Shown here: one piece after another, positions 14,388-27,200 of the stretch
Numbering within the stretch: position 1 is the first letter of the stretch
How the letters are laid out: each line of letters starts with the position of its first letter
Source of the DNA: Oxyruncus cristatus
Taxonomy: Eukaryota > Chordata > Aves > Passeriformes > Cotingidae
Length of the DNA: 64,000 bases
NCBI GenBank assembly: GCA_013399855.1
Contig: VXAY01000769.1
Span: 312 to 64,311 of the forward strand
Reading direction: 5' to 3'
The notes under the pieces: generated by a model
Seen by the model: the letters and a program-made list of their open reading frames with translations, nothing else
What the model was told of the DNA's origin: nothing
Database searches by the model: none
Made by a program: the position numbers and the translations under genes

Positions 14388-16834
14388 TTCCCCAGATCAG
14401 GCTGATTTCTCTTTCCATATATCTACACCCCAAGTTAAATTCAGAGTCAGTCTGGCAAACTCCTCTGGCTGACCTATGCTGTAGAGAATAAACAGAGGAG
14501 ATGTCAGTTTTATGACTAATCCTCTGTTTTTCATGAAACCTTTTCTTCCCAAAGAGGCTTAAGTATTTCAAGCACAAATGAAATAGTGCCCATGTTCTCT
14601 ACTTTTCCATAATTCAAGAGCTAGGAAGCCTGATTTGTGAGAAGCTTATTCTGTGACTTTGTGTGTAATTGACAGTGAAGGGGGAAAATGAGGCAATGTT
14701 ACGCCTTTGCCAGCTCTTTTTAAAGGAAGGAATATACTTACTCATTAATGATCCAAGCTATGAATAGATTCATGGTTTATAGCACAGCCTTAGAGTGGGT
14801 TAAGAGAATTTAAGGGTTTATCACACAGTCTTAAAAGGGGCTAAGAGAATTTAAAAGAAAGATATTCAGACTGGAAAATTCTGAGTAAACATTTATCTAT
14901 CTTCTTGGCAGTTCATTATTAAATTATGTGTTGGCATTTTACAGGCACAGAAAAAAAAGAGAGGTACAGACGAAGAAATAGGAACACACTGATGACCCAC
15001 TCTTAGAGTTTAAGCAGAATAAATATTGAACATTTAAAGTATGGAGCAGAGGTAATAAAAATCATTGCAAAAATCATCCCAGGGCACAGTATACAGTAAT
15101 ACAATTTATGCATGATGAAGTACTGTATGATGAAGTATTATTACACTTTTTGTGTGTCCTGGGCTTAAATTTGTTCAAAGTCTTGGAGTAGTTCCAAACA
15201 GTTGATGTAGATTTCATGATGAGCAGCAAATAAATCAATTAATATAACTAAAATAATGAAATCACATCAAAGTGTGGTTTGGCTTTGGTTTTATTTGTTT
15301 GGTTTTTTTGGTTTTATTTATTTTATTACTTTTTTAAAATCAAATATTCTTATTTGTATTTAAGGGGAGCAGAGGAAGAATCCATGTGAGAAATACAGGA
15401 CCTTGTTAACAGTGTGCTGTCATGAGTTAACACAGGTTCAGATCTGTCTTACTCTAGACATGCCCTCAATATTACTCTTTTGGTTTCTTGTCCATAGGAA
15501 GTGGATTGTAGCATTTTTTTGCTTCATGATCATGTTACAAGTTTGGACAGAGGTCAGTAGTGGGACCAGTGTCTAGCTGAGTACAAAATGTTGTCCACAC
15601 TCTGGATTCTAGTCTGCAAATCAGAGTCCCAAGTGTTGTGAGAGTCAGGTTCCCTGATCTTATTGTGCTGTTAAACATCCTAAGGGAAGTGCAAACAAGC
15701 ACGAATTGTAAGGTTACTGTATTCAGCTTTTAGAAATGGTGATGTATCTTATATACATTTATAGAGATGGCTTACAATACAGTAGTGTAGAAAGTGTAAT
15801 GGATTTCAGCATCTTATCAGAATTTAAGTTTTGTTCACTTGTGAACATAGTGTCTGTTAAATTTTTTACGTTTTCCTCCTGTTTTGTACATCAGACTTAA
15901 ATTCCTATTTATTGATTTATGTTGATAGTAGCATGATAAATCTCTACATTGTGTACATGCTCAATTTATATTTCATTATTAAAATATAGTAGGTGTTTTG
16001 TCCTAATATTGGAACATACTGGTCTTACTTAACATCATGCCTATTGACTGTACAGGGATAAGGTTTTCAAAATTTCCCCGTATTAGTCTAACTCTGTCTT
16101 CCCTGCAAAGATTTAATTAACTGGCACAGAATTATGTTTAACTCATTTGTATGAATGTATTTTAAACAACAGAACAGTTGTTAGAACCCTGTTTATGCAT
16201 TAGGTTGTGTTGTCCTGGCAGGAATGAGGTAGAAATACCAATTTTAATGAAGCATTATATTTTTTTAAAGTTTGTTTCTTAAAGGTGCAGTTCAGCCCTT
16301 AGGCCAATTTATCTCACCTCAGCTTGCTTGTCACCTAGCACAAGTTACTCATGTAGGGACAATTCAAATGAAGAGGGATAGATACCTTCAGGAGTCAAGC
16401 TATTCCATGTGCTTTAACTATGTGCTGTCTCCTGGACCTCTCTCTCTATTGATCATAGCAGAAGAACAGTGTAGGTGGCTTCTGAGTCACTGAATTGGGA
16501 TGAGATTCCAACTATCCTTTGTTTTTTCAGAAGCAGGTGTAATTATATTTGCTGGTGGCAGCAAGTGATAGGGACTAGGCCTACCAAAGATGTGCAGCTA
16601 TGCATCCTTCTGACCTCTCAGCTGTTAGCTCTGTGTGCTATCTGGAAAAGTGGGAAATGAGTGGGGGAGTAAACAAAATGCAGGTGCTTTATAGTTATTC
16701 TCTCCAGATGCAAGGTTATATCATTATTTCTAAAACTGGTAATAAGCTCTTTACTGTAGTTATTTTAAGTAAAAAGTATCAATGATGAAAGTGCAAGCAT
16801 TGATGTGGTGTGATATATAAGATCCTGTGAGATT

Positions 16835-16852
16835 ATCATCATCATCATCATC
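16835..16852. repeat. ATC microsatellite, six units
   Basis: Six uninterrupted ATC units in AT-rich unique sequence. A simple repeat. Confidence 0.9.
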
Positions 16853-16960
16853 AGTATTTATGCATGCCTTGCTTTCACCTTATATTTGCCAGAATTTTGA
16901 TGCTTTGCTTTGTCCTCTTGCCTTAGGCAATTTTATAGTCAGTAAACATTGGAGTTAATT

Positions 16961-16980
16961 AAAAAAAAAAAAAAAAAAAA
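16961..16980. repeat. Poly-A run
   Basis: Twenty consecutive adenines following TTAATT. No coding or retrocopy similarity is visible immediately upstream, so I treat it as a homopolymer and not as the tail of an identified retroposon. Confidence 0.85.
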
Positions 16981-19900
16981 GACTTGTAGTGTTTATTACA
17001 TGTGATAAATAACGTTGATGGATTTTGCTGTTTCTGTATTCAAGTCTAGAAAATGAGGAATATGCAAACTGATATACTGGAAAGTATTCATAGCCTTCCT
17101 AATAACTGAGATAACATTCAGCGGCCACAACATCTAAAACTGTTTTACGTTTTGTCCTCTATTTGGCATTTATCTAGCAAATACACCTTGAACTGTTATA
17201 GTCCAGAGAAAATAGCAGGTAGATTCATTTTATGTCATGATACATACCTAGAAGTTGTATATAAATGTGCCAAAGATGGGGCTTTTGTTTTGATGCACTT
17301 GTAGGAGCATCAGATTTTAATAATGCCCTGTTTCTTCTTCATCATAATGTTGGTTCTCAAGATTATGAAAGAGGTTTAGTAAAGGTTCCCCTAAGTTGAA
17401 CCTCTCCAGAAAGAAAAAGGAAAACAAGAATGAGGGAAATATTAGCAATGCTCATATAAAAAATGTAATAATAACACCAAAACAAAAATTTTTGAAAGGT
17501 AATTTAAAGAAGTTCAAAGAAAAAAAAAAATCCTGTTTGTAAGATTAACCCTTGCAAAGTAATGTGTGAGAACTGTCTGTTAGAAAAAAACATACTAACC
17601 TGGCTTTGTGATAACACAATATAGTATTTTGTTATGATTTCTACGGTGTTCTTTATATGGTGGCTTTATAAAAACTTTGTCACTGATCTTTCTGTACCCT
17701 TAAAATACATAATATATACTTGTAGAAATACAATACAAAGTAAAAGTAGGAATTCAGTTGCTCTATACACAAAGTTTTAGTTTTGAAAACGAAAAAACTG
17801 TAATGTTCTGCGTATCAGATTAATATATGTCCAAAATCTGTGTCTGTACATTCAAAGTTATGTCCTGTTCTCTCTTTGATGAGCAACAGCTGATGTTTTT
17901 GAGGTAGAAAAAGTTGTAGGGCAGATAAAGGAGATTCAACTGAGAAAATGAAAAGTGTGCATTTTTTTTTCCCTGTGAGAAAAAAAAAATCACAAACTCT
18001 GAAATATTTGCACACAGGAACATGGTGTTTGTCTAAACAGGGAGACAGAGGTGCAGCAGGAGTTTTAGCTGAAATGGTTCAGAGAGTTCCATTCAACTAA
18101 GTGTCTGCCTAGCTGCAGATGAGAGCTATGTGGAATGTCATTGAATATGTCTCCATGAAGAATAAGAAGCTGTGACAGAGAGGTCCTTACAGACTCTCAT
18201 AGTGTCTACGATAAGAAGCAGTAACTCAGTGCCATGCGTTGTTACGGCAGATTCTGTAAGCGTCTTATTTCACATGGCTTGTCTGGGAACCAGGATGCGG
18301 TTATTATAATTGCTTAGTCTATGAATTTCTAGGGGTCTGTAAGTCTCAGACTGATAAAAAGAATTTTATGAACTGTGCAACTGGTTCCTGTGACTGATTT
18401 CTCTAACATTACAGGATGTTATGTTGATTACTGCAAAAAATGTGTAAGCCTGCATCTTGGTTCCTGTTCTCGTAGGTTTGTCATCTATAGTGCCATGAAA
18501 CAGGCAAAGACCAGACTGAGCACACAGTTAGAAATCTCGTCACTCTTACGTTATTAGTCCACGGTTTAGTGGATTTGGAGAATATATGGAAGATTTAGCT
18601 GTGCCTATCTCAAAGATATTGCCTTAATGCAAGCTTGACTTCTGTTCTAGCAAAAGACCATTTGGGGAGCAGTGTGTTTCTGATATAGAGCTCTTCCTGT
18701 CATTCAGATTGGGGGGGGTGACCTATGAAGAGAAGATGATGACTTTCAAAATGGTTTTGAAAGGTGTTTCAAAGAAGAGGTGTTTTCTATCCCTTTCTCC
18801 AACCTTGAATGGTACATATTTTGAAAAGAAACACCCGTGTATCAGTGGTTTAGTATTTCTGTCTACCAGTTTTAAAAGCAAAGAGTTCACATGTGAAACG
18901 TATAGAAAACAAATAAAAGTCACAGTCCTACATACTCTGATGAACATGGTGTTTACAGGACTTGAAGTTGATACTTTTATATGCTGTTTATCTCAGGCTC
19001 ACTGTTAAATCAATAGAACTGTTATTTTCAATATGAAAAAAGCCTTTTTTAATGTTTTGTCCAATACTAATCAAAAGGTGCTTTTTGTTTGGTACCTCTA
19101 ATGTAATTCAATTAATTTTGTTTACTTTAAAGAAATAATTATTATTATGCCATGTTGAATTGATATTCTGTGTGGCAATTCAATTATTAATTATATAAAA
19201 TATGATTATATGTAAATATATTATACTAATAATTATTATAATAACCGAATTACTTAAAAGAGAAAAGGAATAAAATATTTTTTAAAAAAATAACTACCTT
19301 GAATTTTTTCCATTAGCTAACAGATTAAGGAACTGCACATGCATGTAAACTACTTTGCATCTCTTTTAGTATAACCTTTCAATTCAAGCAGTAGATAATT
19401 TAGAAGGAAAAAATATGTCCATATGCATTAGACATGTATTATTTTTAAATTTTCATAGACATACTCTTTTTACCATTTAAAGCTTAATTTTTTAATCATA
19501 TATGGCATTCATGCAAAATGTGTTACTTTAAAGAAGAGTACTCAACTAATGTGTAAACTATGAAGTTAAACAGTTGTCTGAATTGAGAAGAGACATAAGA
19601 AATACTTCAGAATAGAGAGAGTGTGAAGTGAAAGGGATTTGTAGTATGATTGTTTTTACAACTGTAATTAATATAATTGATACAATCACGTTTTATAGGA
19701 CTGAATATTCAGAGTATACAATGAATAGTGTTGTGTCACATTTTATAAAGAAACTTTTAAAAATATGTGTGTTTAAATCTATGTGCTAAGACAGACCCCT
19801 CATAATGAGAGGTTTGTTGTTACTTCGTCACCAGACATGGTACTCCCAGGGGGTTTTTTTATTTGTGTTTTTTGTTTTGTTTTAAGAAGCATAATCTACC

Positions 19901-20757
19901 AGAGTACAGAGCTACAATCTGTCATGAATTTCATGCACTGGTTGTTTACCACTGTGTTTCATTGGTTGCTGGTGGCACAGTCTCAGTGCAACACATTGAA
20001 ATAGTTACATTATTAGCAGCTACTGAAAAGCGATGGTCTTTGATGCTTCTAGGACGATTTAAAGCTTTTGGACATAAAAATTCTCTTGCCCTACCTAAGG
20101 AAATACTGTGGCAAGTCGTTTAATTGTATAACTGCTTCATTCACTTGCTGTGAAAGTGATCAGGGACCAAGCACCTTATGTGAGTGTCTGTCTACTTGCT
20201 TTTGGAAGTCATCAAAATTCACTGTGATATACTCAGAAGTATCCCATTTTCTCCAGTAATCCCAGCAGGCAAAGTCCAGTAGAAGAGAACAGCTAATACA
20301 GTATCTGTGATAAGGAGTTACAAATGTCAGCATAGTCTCTTCCAAATTATCACATTCTCGGAGGATGAAGTTAGTGTGTTACTCTTTGCAGCTTCAGCAT
20401 TTATCCTCTGATGAGACCCACTTGAGAATAATCTTCATTATGCGTTCTGTGGAGTATCCTGCAGTGCAATATCAGTGTAGAATTTTATTTTGGTACTATC
20501 TTGAAAGAAGAAAGTTAGAGGTTTTTGCTTTCTTTTAAAATATCCAATGATAGCTATAATTTGTTTCAATTCCTTTTTAAAAGTTGACCTTGTATGCTGG
20601 GCGTTGACTTTTTTCTCTCTACACATATGAATTGTGGCTTTAGTATAGTATTTTAAGGAAAAATACAGGTTACATTTTGACGTAAATATGCAGGTGCATT
20701 GATAAAATACAGCAATGTCTATTTCTTGCTTTTATCCCCAGGTACTAGGCAAGTAGC

Positions 20758-20779
20758 TTTTTGCATTTTTATGCAAAAA
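20758..20779. repeat. Perfect 9-bp hairpin around ATGCAAA motif
   Basis: TTTTTGCAT at 20758-20766, a four-T loop, then the exact reverse complement ATGCAAAAA at 20771-20779. Each arm contains ATGCAAA, the core of the octamer motif bound by POU-domain factors, but two mirrored partial sites in AT-rich DNA can arise by chance. Confidence 0.85.
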
Positions 20780-21494
20780 TTTATTTAATTAAAATAATTT
20801 AATTCACTGGATCATGCCTGTTCTATGTAAGACCAGCTACCATGCTTCTCTTACCCTTCAGTACAGGATGGCTGAGTTCTGAGAATGGTTCCTGGGCTGT
20901 GGTGGCTGCTGAACTGTGGCTAAGCACTCTTGGGATCCAAGTGCTGGTTGGCATCAACCAAAACTGTGCTGAAGGTCACGCTGATAATTTAGTGCTATGG
21001 ATATGCACTTATCAAAAACTGAGCATGTGCCATGGCCCTGCTCAATTTACTACTATAGATAATACTTTACGGTCCACTCAGAAAGCTTTTAGTACATTCC
21101 AGTAATGGACTTATTTAAATATAAAAAAATATTTTTTGTGACACAGCTTCGTGCCAAAATGTTAATGTATAAACATATTTCCACATGGAAAATAAATTTA
21201 TATATGATGACTGAATATAGATATACTTAAAGAATCAAGTAGACTTTTAAGTGACTGCATTCACAAATGCATTTTTTGCATGCACTTAGAGAAATTACTC
21301 ATGAACATTAGGCTTGGGATTTTGTGCAGACTTTTACTTCTAGGCTCATTGTTTTTAATTTCAGATCTCAGATTAAAGAAAAAAGTAAAAACAAGAACAA
21401 AAAAGCAAAGCAGTATCCATAGTATTATTTGGTAGATATGTTTATTCTTAACTAGATTTAATTTGTTTTTCTGACTCACTAAAAGGTCAAAAAT

Positions 21495-21560
21495 GTTTTG
21501 TTTTGTTTTTTTTGTTGTTGTTGTTGTTGTTTGTTTGGGTTTTTTTGTTTCTTTCTTTCT
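21495..21560. repeat. T/G-rich low-complexity tract with TTG repeats
   Basis: TTTTG and TTG units, including about six TTG in a row near 21511-21530, grading into TTTC repeats. It explains the spurious lysine/threonine-rich frame on the opposite strand. Confidence 0.9.
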
Positions 21561-23182
21561 GTAAATCTTTCTAATATAAATATCAACATTGCTACTCTGA
21601 GTACAGTGTTCTACAGGATCAGGGTTCTTTTCCTCTTTCCAATATATGACTATTAAGTAAAATCTCATGGGAAAAATAATGCCCACAGCGTTTCCCACTA
21701 ACCACTTGGAACTGCTTTTTTTGCAGGAATATTACTAATGAAACTATGAACTCTAATTCTCATTTCAGCTTAGGTATAAAAGCACACTAGGAAAATTATT
21801 CTAAATTTACATTTATATAACTGAAAGTAGACTATGTCCCGTGATACTTTTACATCTACCCCTGCAAAGTGACAATTGAAACATTCTCTCACTTAACACT
21901 AAAACTGAAATCCCTACTGTTGTGTAGGAACTTAAATTCCAGTCATTGGGAAATATGTTATCTTAGGATGACCATGGGTACCACAAATTGCTAAGAGCTG
22001 TCCCTGAATGGAATGTAACTAGTTATTAGCAGGTATCCACAGTGTTGAGTGAACCTCAGGAAATTCTGACAATGTAACGTTCTGACAGGTTCTTGTTCAG
22101 TTCTTGAGGCACGATTGGAATTTCCCATTGCAGCAAGCTAATAAAAATGTATTAGGGTTAATGCAGTTATGAAAGCTCTGAAATGGCTAATACAAGTGGA
22201 AAAAATAGAGTACAGCTGCTAATATACAGTTTGATGCATGCTTAAATATGTAAGGGTAGAAGTACTGAATTGCTTTTTAAGAGAAAAAAGCCAAAGCATT
22301 TAAATATAATTTTTTCACACTCAGATAATTCCTAGATGGTGGAAGGGATAGCACTCAAATTAGGAAAAAAAAATAATCTGGCCAAGTACGAGAGTTTTCA
22401 GCATGCAAAATATGTTAAGAATTATATGAGAAATAGATGCTGAGAATAAAAGTGTTATTTCAACCTCACCATGGATAAAACTCACAAGAGCAGTACACTA
22501 AATGTGGATAATTCCAGCTACATAAAGCAGTTCAGTAAAACTACTGTAGTATGCCATTCCAAAGCCCATGATACTCAAATTCAAATACTTCTGGTTTCAA
22601 TCAATCTTTATTATCCACTTATGTGCTTGGGATTGATGAAAACAGTTGGCAATGCTTGAAAAAATGTATCAGGTGTGTGTGAGCTATTAGCCTTTAAGAC
22701 AGTTCATTAGAATATATCCCGAAATCTCTTTTGCCTTATATAGTACAGGCTTTTATACACTCACAAGTCATCCATCAAATAGCTGTTAAGGTGGCTGTAG
22801 CATGGTAACTACAATAGTGATATAAGCATGAATGTATCACTTCATTCTTTTATTTTAATGGGAAGATATGCTTTATTTCAAATTGTTTAGAATCTGAGAG
22901 GTATCTTTTCTTGTGAGAGTTATTAATAAAGTACTAAAATACAAGGTTTTAACAGGAAAGAGAATGTCATGCAGCTGAAAAAAAAATATTGGTAAACTCA
23001 GAGTATTTTTTGACTGAAAAAAATTAAGATCTCATCATAATACTGTCCAGGGAATTGAATAAGATTTAAAAAGATTGATTGTAGCAAGTATTACACACTG
23101 ATAAATTTTCAGTAATGCTGGTGTTCTTATGAGGTTTTAATCTTTAACATTGTTTTTTGTTTAATTATAGCAAATTACTTTG

Positions 23183-23187
23183 GCCAT
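23183..23187. repeat. Target-site duplication of the ERVL-type LTR, left copy
   Basis: GCCAT directly before the TG that begins the outer LTR. The same five bases follow its last CA at 24245-24249. Five-base duplications are typical of ERVL (class III) integrations. Confidence 0.85.
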
Positions 23188-23453
23188 TGTTTCGAGTTGA
23201 CCCCAGTCAGCAGCCAAGCACCCACATAGCTGCTTGCTCACTCTCCTCTCCTATGAGAGGGGAGAAAACAGAAGGAACGTGAGAAGACTTACAGATTGAG
23301 AAAAGGCAGTTTTGTAGGTGAACTGAAAGCTGTGCACACAAACAAAGTGACATAAGGAAATCATTCACTACTCCCCATTGGCAGAAAGGTGTTTAGCAAC
23401 TTCATCAAAAGCAAGGCTTTATCACCAGTAGTGGTTTCTTGGGAAGACAAATG

Positions 23454-23459
23454 CCAAAT
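23454..23459. repeat. Probable target-site duplication of inner LTR, left copy
   Basis: CCAAAT before the TG of the inner LTR corresponds to CCAGAT at 23935-23940 after its CA, with one mismatch in six. Removing the inner LTR and one copy restores a continuous outer LTR, which supports these boundaries. Confidence 0.7.
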
Positions 23460-23934
23460 TGTAGCAATTGACCAGCAATATGTAAAGTGGAAGAAGTCCT
23501 GCCAGGGATGGACTTCTGAAGCTGATGAAGAAATTAGCAAACCTGTCTTAAAAACTGATTGTAATGCTGTATAAGTAAGTGCTACAGGAACTTCTCCTTT
23601 ACCTGAAGTACTGTGTTTCCCAAAATCCCTTGGGACAACTACTATGTATAGTTGACCCTTGTTACCTTTCCCCATTGGCTGTGAAACCTTGCCCCTGTGG
23701 GCGGTGGTTAAAATGCCCTTAGCTCCTTGATTGGGTGTATGCTAATTTCCCCAAGCCTATAAGTACCTGGACCCTAAAACAATAAAATCTCTCTCCTGCT
23801 CATCTCCCAGTGTGGTCTCTGCGGTCCCGGTTTGGGGCTCTGTGGAGCCACGTGGCCAGGGAACCAGGGGGGAGTATTCCCCCTCCAGCGTAAAGATTAA
23901 CTTCTAACTTCCGGAGGCACACACAGCTCCCGCA
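23460..23934 (+). mobile_element. Solo LTR (ERVK-like) nested in the ERVL-type LTR
   Basis: A 475-bp element that starts TGTAGC, ends CCCGCA and sits inside the outer LTR. It has the full order of retroviral LTR signals on the plus strand: inverted CCAAT boxes (ATTGG at 23674-23678 and 23730-23734), a GC box GGGCGG at 23699-23704, TATAAG at 23758-23763 and a polyadenylation signal AATAAA at 23781-23786, followed by a GC-richer U5-like segment. The six-base flanking duplication fits ERVK or alpha/beta-retrovirus-like elements better than ERV1 (four bases) or ERVL (five). No internal viral sequence is present. Family is uncertain; the LTR nature is well supported. Confidence 0.75.
23674..23786 (+). 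promoter_or_regulatory. LTR promoter and polyadenylation signals
   Basis: Within 113 bases there are two inverted CCAAT boxes, a GC box, a TATAAG box and an AATAAA signal in the order found in retroviral U3-R. TATAAG and AATAAA are only 23 bases apart, which implies a short R region. The element could start or end host transcripts, but nothing in the sequence shows that it does. Confidence 0.6.
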
Positions 23935-24244
23935 CCAGATATCCCCCCTTTCTTCTTCTTTCCCTGAGCTTTTATTGCTGAGCATGGCATCATATGGTGT
24001 GGGATATCTCTTGGTCAGTTTGGTCCGCTGTCCTGGCTGTGTCTCCTCCCAGTTTCTTGCTCACCCCCAGCCTACTTGCTGGCAGAGTGGAAAAAAGAGA
24101 AAGCCTTGATGCTGTGCAAGCTCTGCTCGGAAAGAGCCAAAAGACTGGTGTGCTACGAACACTATTTCAGTCACAAATCTGAAACAGAGTACTATATGGG
24201 CTGCTTTGAAGAAAAGTAACTCTGTCTCAGCCAGATGCCATACA

Positions 24245-24249
24245 GCCAT
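24245..24249. repeat. Target-site duplication of the ERVL-type LTR, right copy
   Basis: GCCAT directly after the terminal CA of the outer LTR, identical to 23183-23187. Confidence 0.85.
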
Positions 24250-27200
24250 TTAATTATTTCATTACCTTATATTTGTGACGTTGTTTCTAAGGAGTTAGAT
24301 GAGCTATGATTTCCTGTCATTTTTTGTGCAAGTCTTTGTCTTAATGATAAGTTCATGGTAATAGTAATAAAAGTTCGCCCTTTCAAAGCAATAAAGTAAA
24401 TTGATCAAATTCACAGTTTTGCCTTGTGTCATGAGGCAGCACAGAGGATTAGACAGAAGCTGGTGAATCTGTCTCAGAATCTAGTGTAGGTTGAATAGCA
24501 GAACCACTGGAGGTCTTAACATTGACCTGAGAGTCATCTAGATAAATAAGCACCTATTTAAAAGTTCATATGAACGCAGGACAAATTCTTCATAATTGCA
24601 TGTAGCTACTCATAGCAGAAAAGAGATTTATCAAACTGTTTTTGTTTAGATTGACTTGCGGTGTATTTTTTTCAGATTTATTCAGTGCTAGTGGTTGTTA
24701 TGGCATGGTGAATAACATCTGTAAGTAATTATTTCTGAAGTTACATTAAATGTCAAATTGTATCAAACTTAGTGATAGAATCTTTTATAACAGAGTTCCT
24801 AACGGTGTCTGTATAACCTACAGTTGGACAGAGAAATAAGTTACAATTATACAGAATAATGATAAAGAAAAGCTAAAAGCCTGGTATACGCTGTTCTGGA
24901 TTGGCAGCATAATGGTATTTTAATATGTCAGGATGCTGTCCACAATCTTAGATGTAGCTAACTGTGTAAGACAGCATGATACATTCTAAAACATGTCAAT
25001 ATTTGATATAGTACAGAAGGAACAATTTATTTACCTTCAGATGTTCCCTATTTTAGCCCCTGAGCATTGAAGAAAGAGCCAGGGGAACCATTTGGGAAGC
25101 ATAAGTTGATTACCATTGTCATTGTAAACAGAAGCTTCTAATTGTGAACTTTAAAGATAAATTGCATTTAGGACACACAATTCCAGATTAACTTAAACAC
25201 TTCTTAGAGATATTTTTTTTGTTTAGGTGGGTTTTTTTGTTTGGTTGTTTTTTTTTCCTTGTGAAGGAAACCATTTTGACAGAACTGAGTTTAAAAGGAA
25301 TTGCACATATTGTTCTCCTGGCAGATGTGAGGAGCTTCTTACCTCCAACAGGAAGGAACAGGGAGAAGCAGCTGGTAAAAAATAGGGGACAGTAACCTCT
25401 TAGCCTAGAACAGCATGCTTAATTGTCATCCTGTGGTAGAGATTTCAAAGTGCACATAGATGTAGAAACTGGTGTTCTCAAGAAAAAGGAAAAGAAATAA
25501 GGTATTGTATTTTAACTGGACACTGTGCTAAATGTTCCTTTTTTTTTTTTTTAATAATTCTGAGAAATTTGGAAGGGTTGAGATAACTCAGTGTGCAGAT
25601 GACTGCAATGTCTGCATTTGGAAGCTTACCCATCTTTCTTTTGAGTCCTCTAATTGTAAAAGCAATAATCCAGTTATGCTTCTTGGAGGAGGGATGTGAA
25701 AGTAATTTTTTTTTCTTTTTGCATGGTCCTAAATGGCATGTTAGGAACCATGGATATATTTGTGGAATAAGATTTCCAAACAAAATAACTGGCTGAAGAT
25801 TATATTGGTCATGGCAGGAAATCACAGGACTGATAGAGTAAATGGAAATCTATACTGAAATGGTAGTAAACAAAAAGTACATAGTTGGACTGCTTTCCCT
25901 CAGGCTATAATTATAACCTATGAGAGGTTTGTCTATTAAACCAATAACTTAAAGGAACTCACAAATGAGAAGCCATAAAAATCCGTTCTGTTTATGTTTA
26001 CATTACCTAAAAAGAACAAGGGGGAAAGGCTAATGGACACATAATATTAAGCACATGCTAAATGGTGGCTTTTTACATTTGATTTCCCTCACAAATGTTT
26101 CTTCATTAAGTGTTTTAGCTCTACTTTTTCATTAATTTAATATAAGGTAATCGATGTTGCTTTTAATACCTTTTCTACGTTGCCTTGACCACAAACTTAG
26201 ATACTCAGAATGAGCTGGAGAGGCACAGTTTGATCTGCCCAGTATATTATTTGTTAGATATTTTTGTCCAAGAGTATAAAACTTGCAGGAGTGTTAGAGG
26301 GATAGTGATGCATCTAAATTCTTAAAAACTTTTAAAAAGGAACATTCACTGGCTATCTAGGTAGAGTGTACAAGAATTTATAACTATTGTGTATTTTTTT
26401 CCTAAAAGCTTTGCTACTGGTGCTCCTGTGATTCTTTATGCTGTTTTAGAGTACTTCACCTCTGTTCCTAAACTGCTCAAGCCTTCTCCACATCTGGAGG
26501 TCACTTCTGCCTTTTTTTTTTATACGCTTTCAGTGCTTAAAACCAAACAAAATTGTTTAATAGAAATATTTGACTGTGAGAAATGAATGTGAGAAATAGG
26601 AATCATTCAGCAGACAGGAGACAAAAAGGGAAGTCAGTGAATGGGGTTGGAAGGCAATAAATGCCTAAATAAGCATGTTGAAATGCGTGGAAGCAAGGGT
26701 AAGATAGTTTCATTTTTACCTCTCCCTAGTGTACACAGAAAAAAAGTCCTTTTATAACAATTTGTGGAATCTTATTAGTCCTTTGTTATGTTTTGATAAG
26801 GTAGTATCAAGAAAGATAGTTTATTTTTCAGGGGCTTGTGTTGTTGCTGTCCTCTGAATTCTTTCTGATTTGTCAGTATATCTGGCACCAAATGCTGATA
26901 CAGTCAAGCAGATTCTGGTGCCAAGCAGTGCTTGTTATTATAACTGAAGCCTTGTAAATTCTGAGTAGAAAATGTTTTTCTCAGTGTCCTATGTAATAAC
27001 ATTCATTTTCCTGCATTCCCAGTGTTCATCTCCTTTACTACACATCTTGTCTTAATTTTCATTGTCATTCTGCTATATATTTTGTTCCATTGTAACCTCT
27101 CCTGCCTGTGAGGACTAAAAGAAAGTAATTTGTTTCGTATTTGTGGAGTTGGTTTCTGGTTGTTTTTTGGTTTTTTTTTTTTTTTTCATTGCTACAGTTC

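Larger units (their letters stand above)
14473..23182. other. AT-rich non-coding DNA, no gene recognised
   Basis: No frame longer than about 145 codons is present. The longest (21261-21698, minus) owes its length to a T-rich repeat that reads as Lys, Thr and Gln. Small elements seen here are an ATC microsatellite at 16835-16852, a poly-A run at 16961-16980, a hairpin at 20758-20779 and a T/G-rich tract at 21495-21560. The block at 19130-19260 is extremely AT-rich. I see no transposable element that I can name, although old diverged copies may be present. Confidence 0.55.
23188..24244 (-). mobile_element. ERVL-type solo LTR, interrupted by a second LTR
   Basis: The block begins TG, ends CA and is flanked by an exact 5-bp duplication GCCAT. 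Its two halves (23188-23459 and 23941-24244) join into about 576 bp that I recognise from memory as the abundant avian ERVL-type LTR. The sense strand is the minus strand: it starts TGTATGGCATCTGG near 24244, has a TATA-like AATAAAAGC at about 23969-23977 and ends GTCAACTCGAAACA at 23188. No gag, pol or env sequence is attached, so this is a solo LTR left by recombination between two LTRs. Its CpG sites are largely decayed, which suggests an old insertion. It is older than the LTR inserted into it. Confidence 0.8.

Noticed and set aside
14218..14577. Overlapping Lys/Pro/Gln-rich and Phe/Val-rich frames on opposite strands
   Set aside because: Both are read through an A/C-rich low-complexity tract and have no domain or conserved content.
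16835..16980. ATC repeat and poly-A run as a possible retrocopy tail
   Set aside because: No coding or RNA-gene similarity upstream of the poly-A and no flanking direct repeats were found.
23361..23675. 104-codon minus-strand frame
   Set aside because: It spans the junction of the two nested LTRs and has no retroviral protein similarity; LTRs of these types do not encode proteins.
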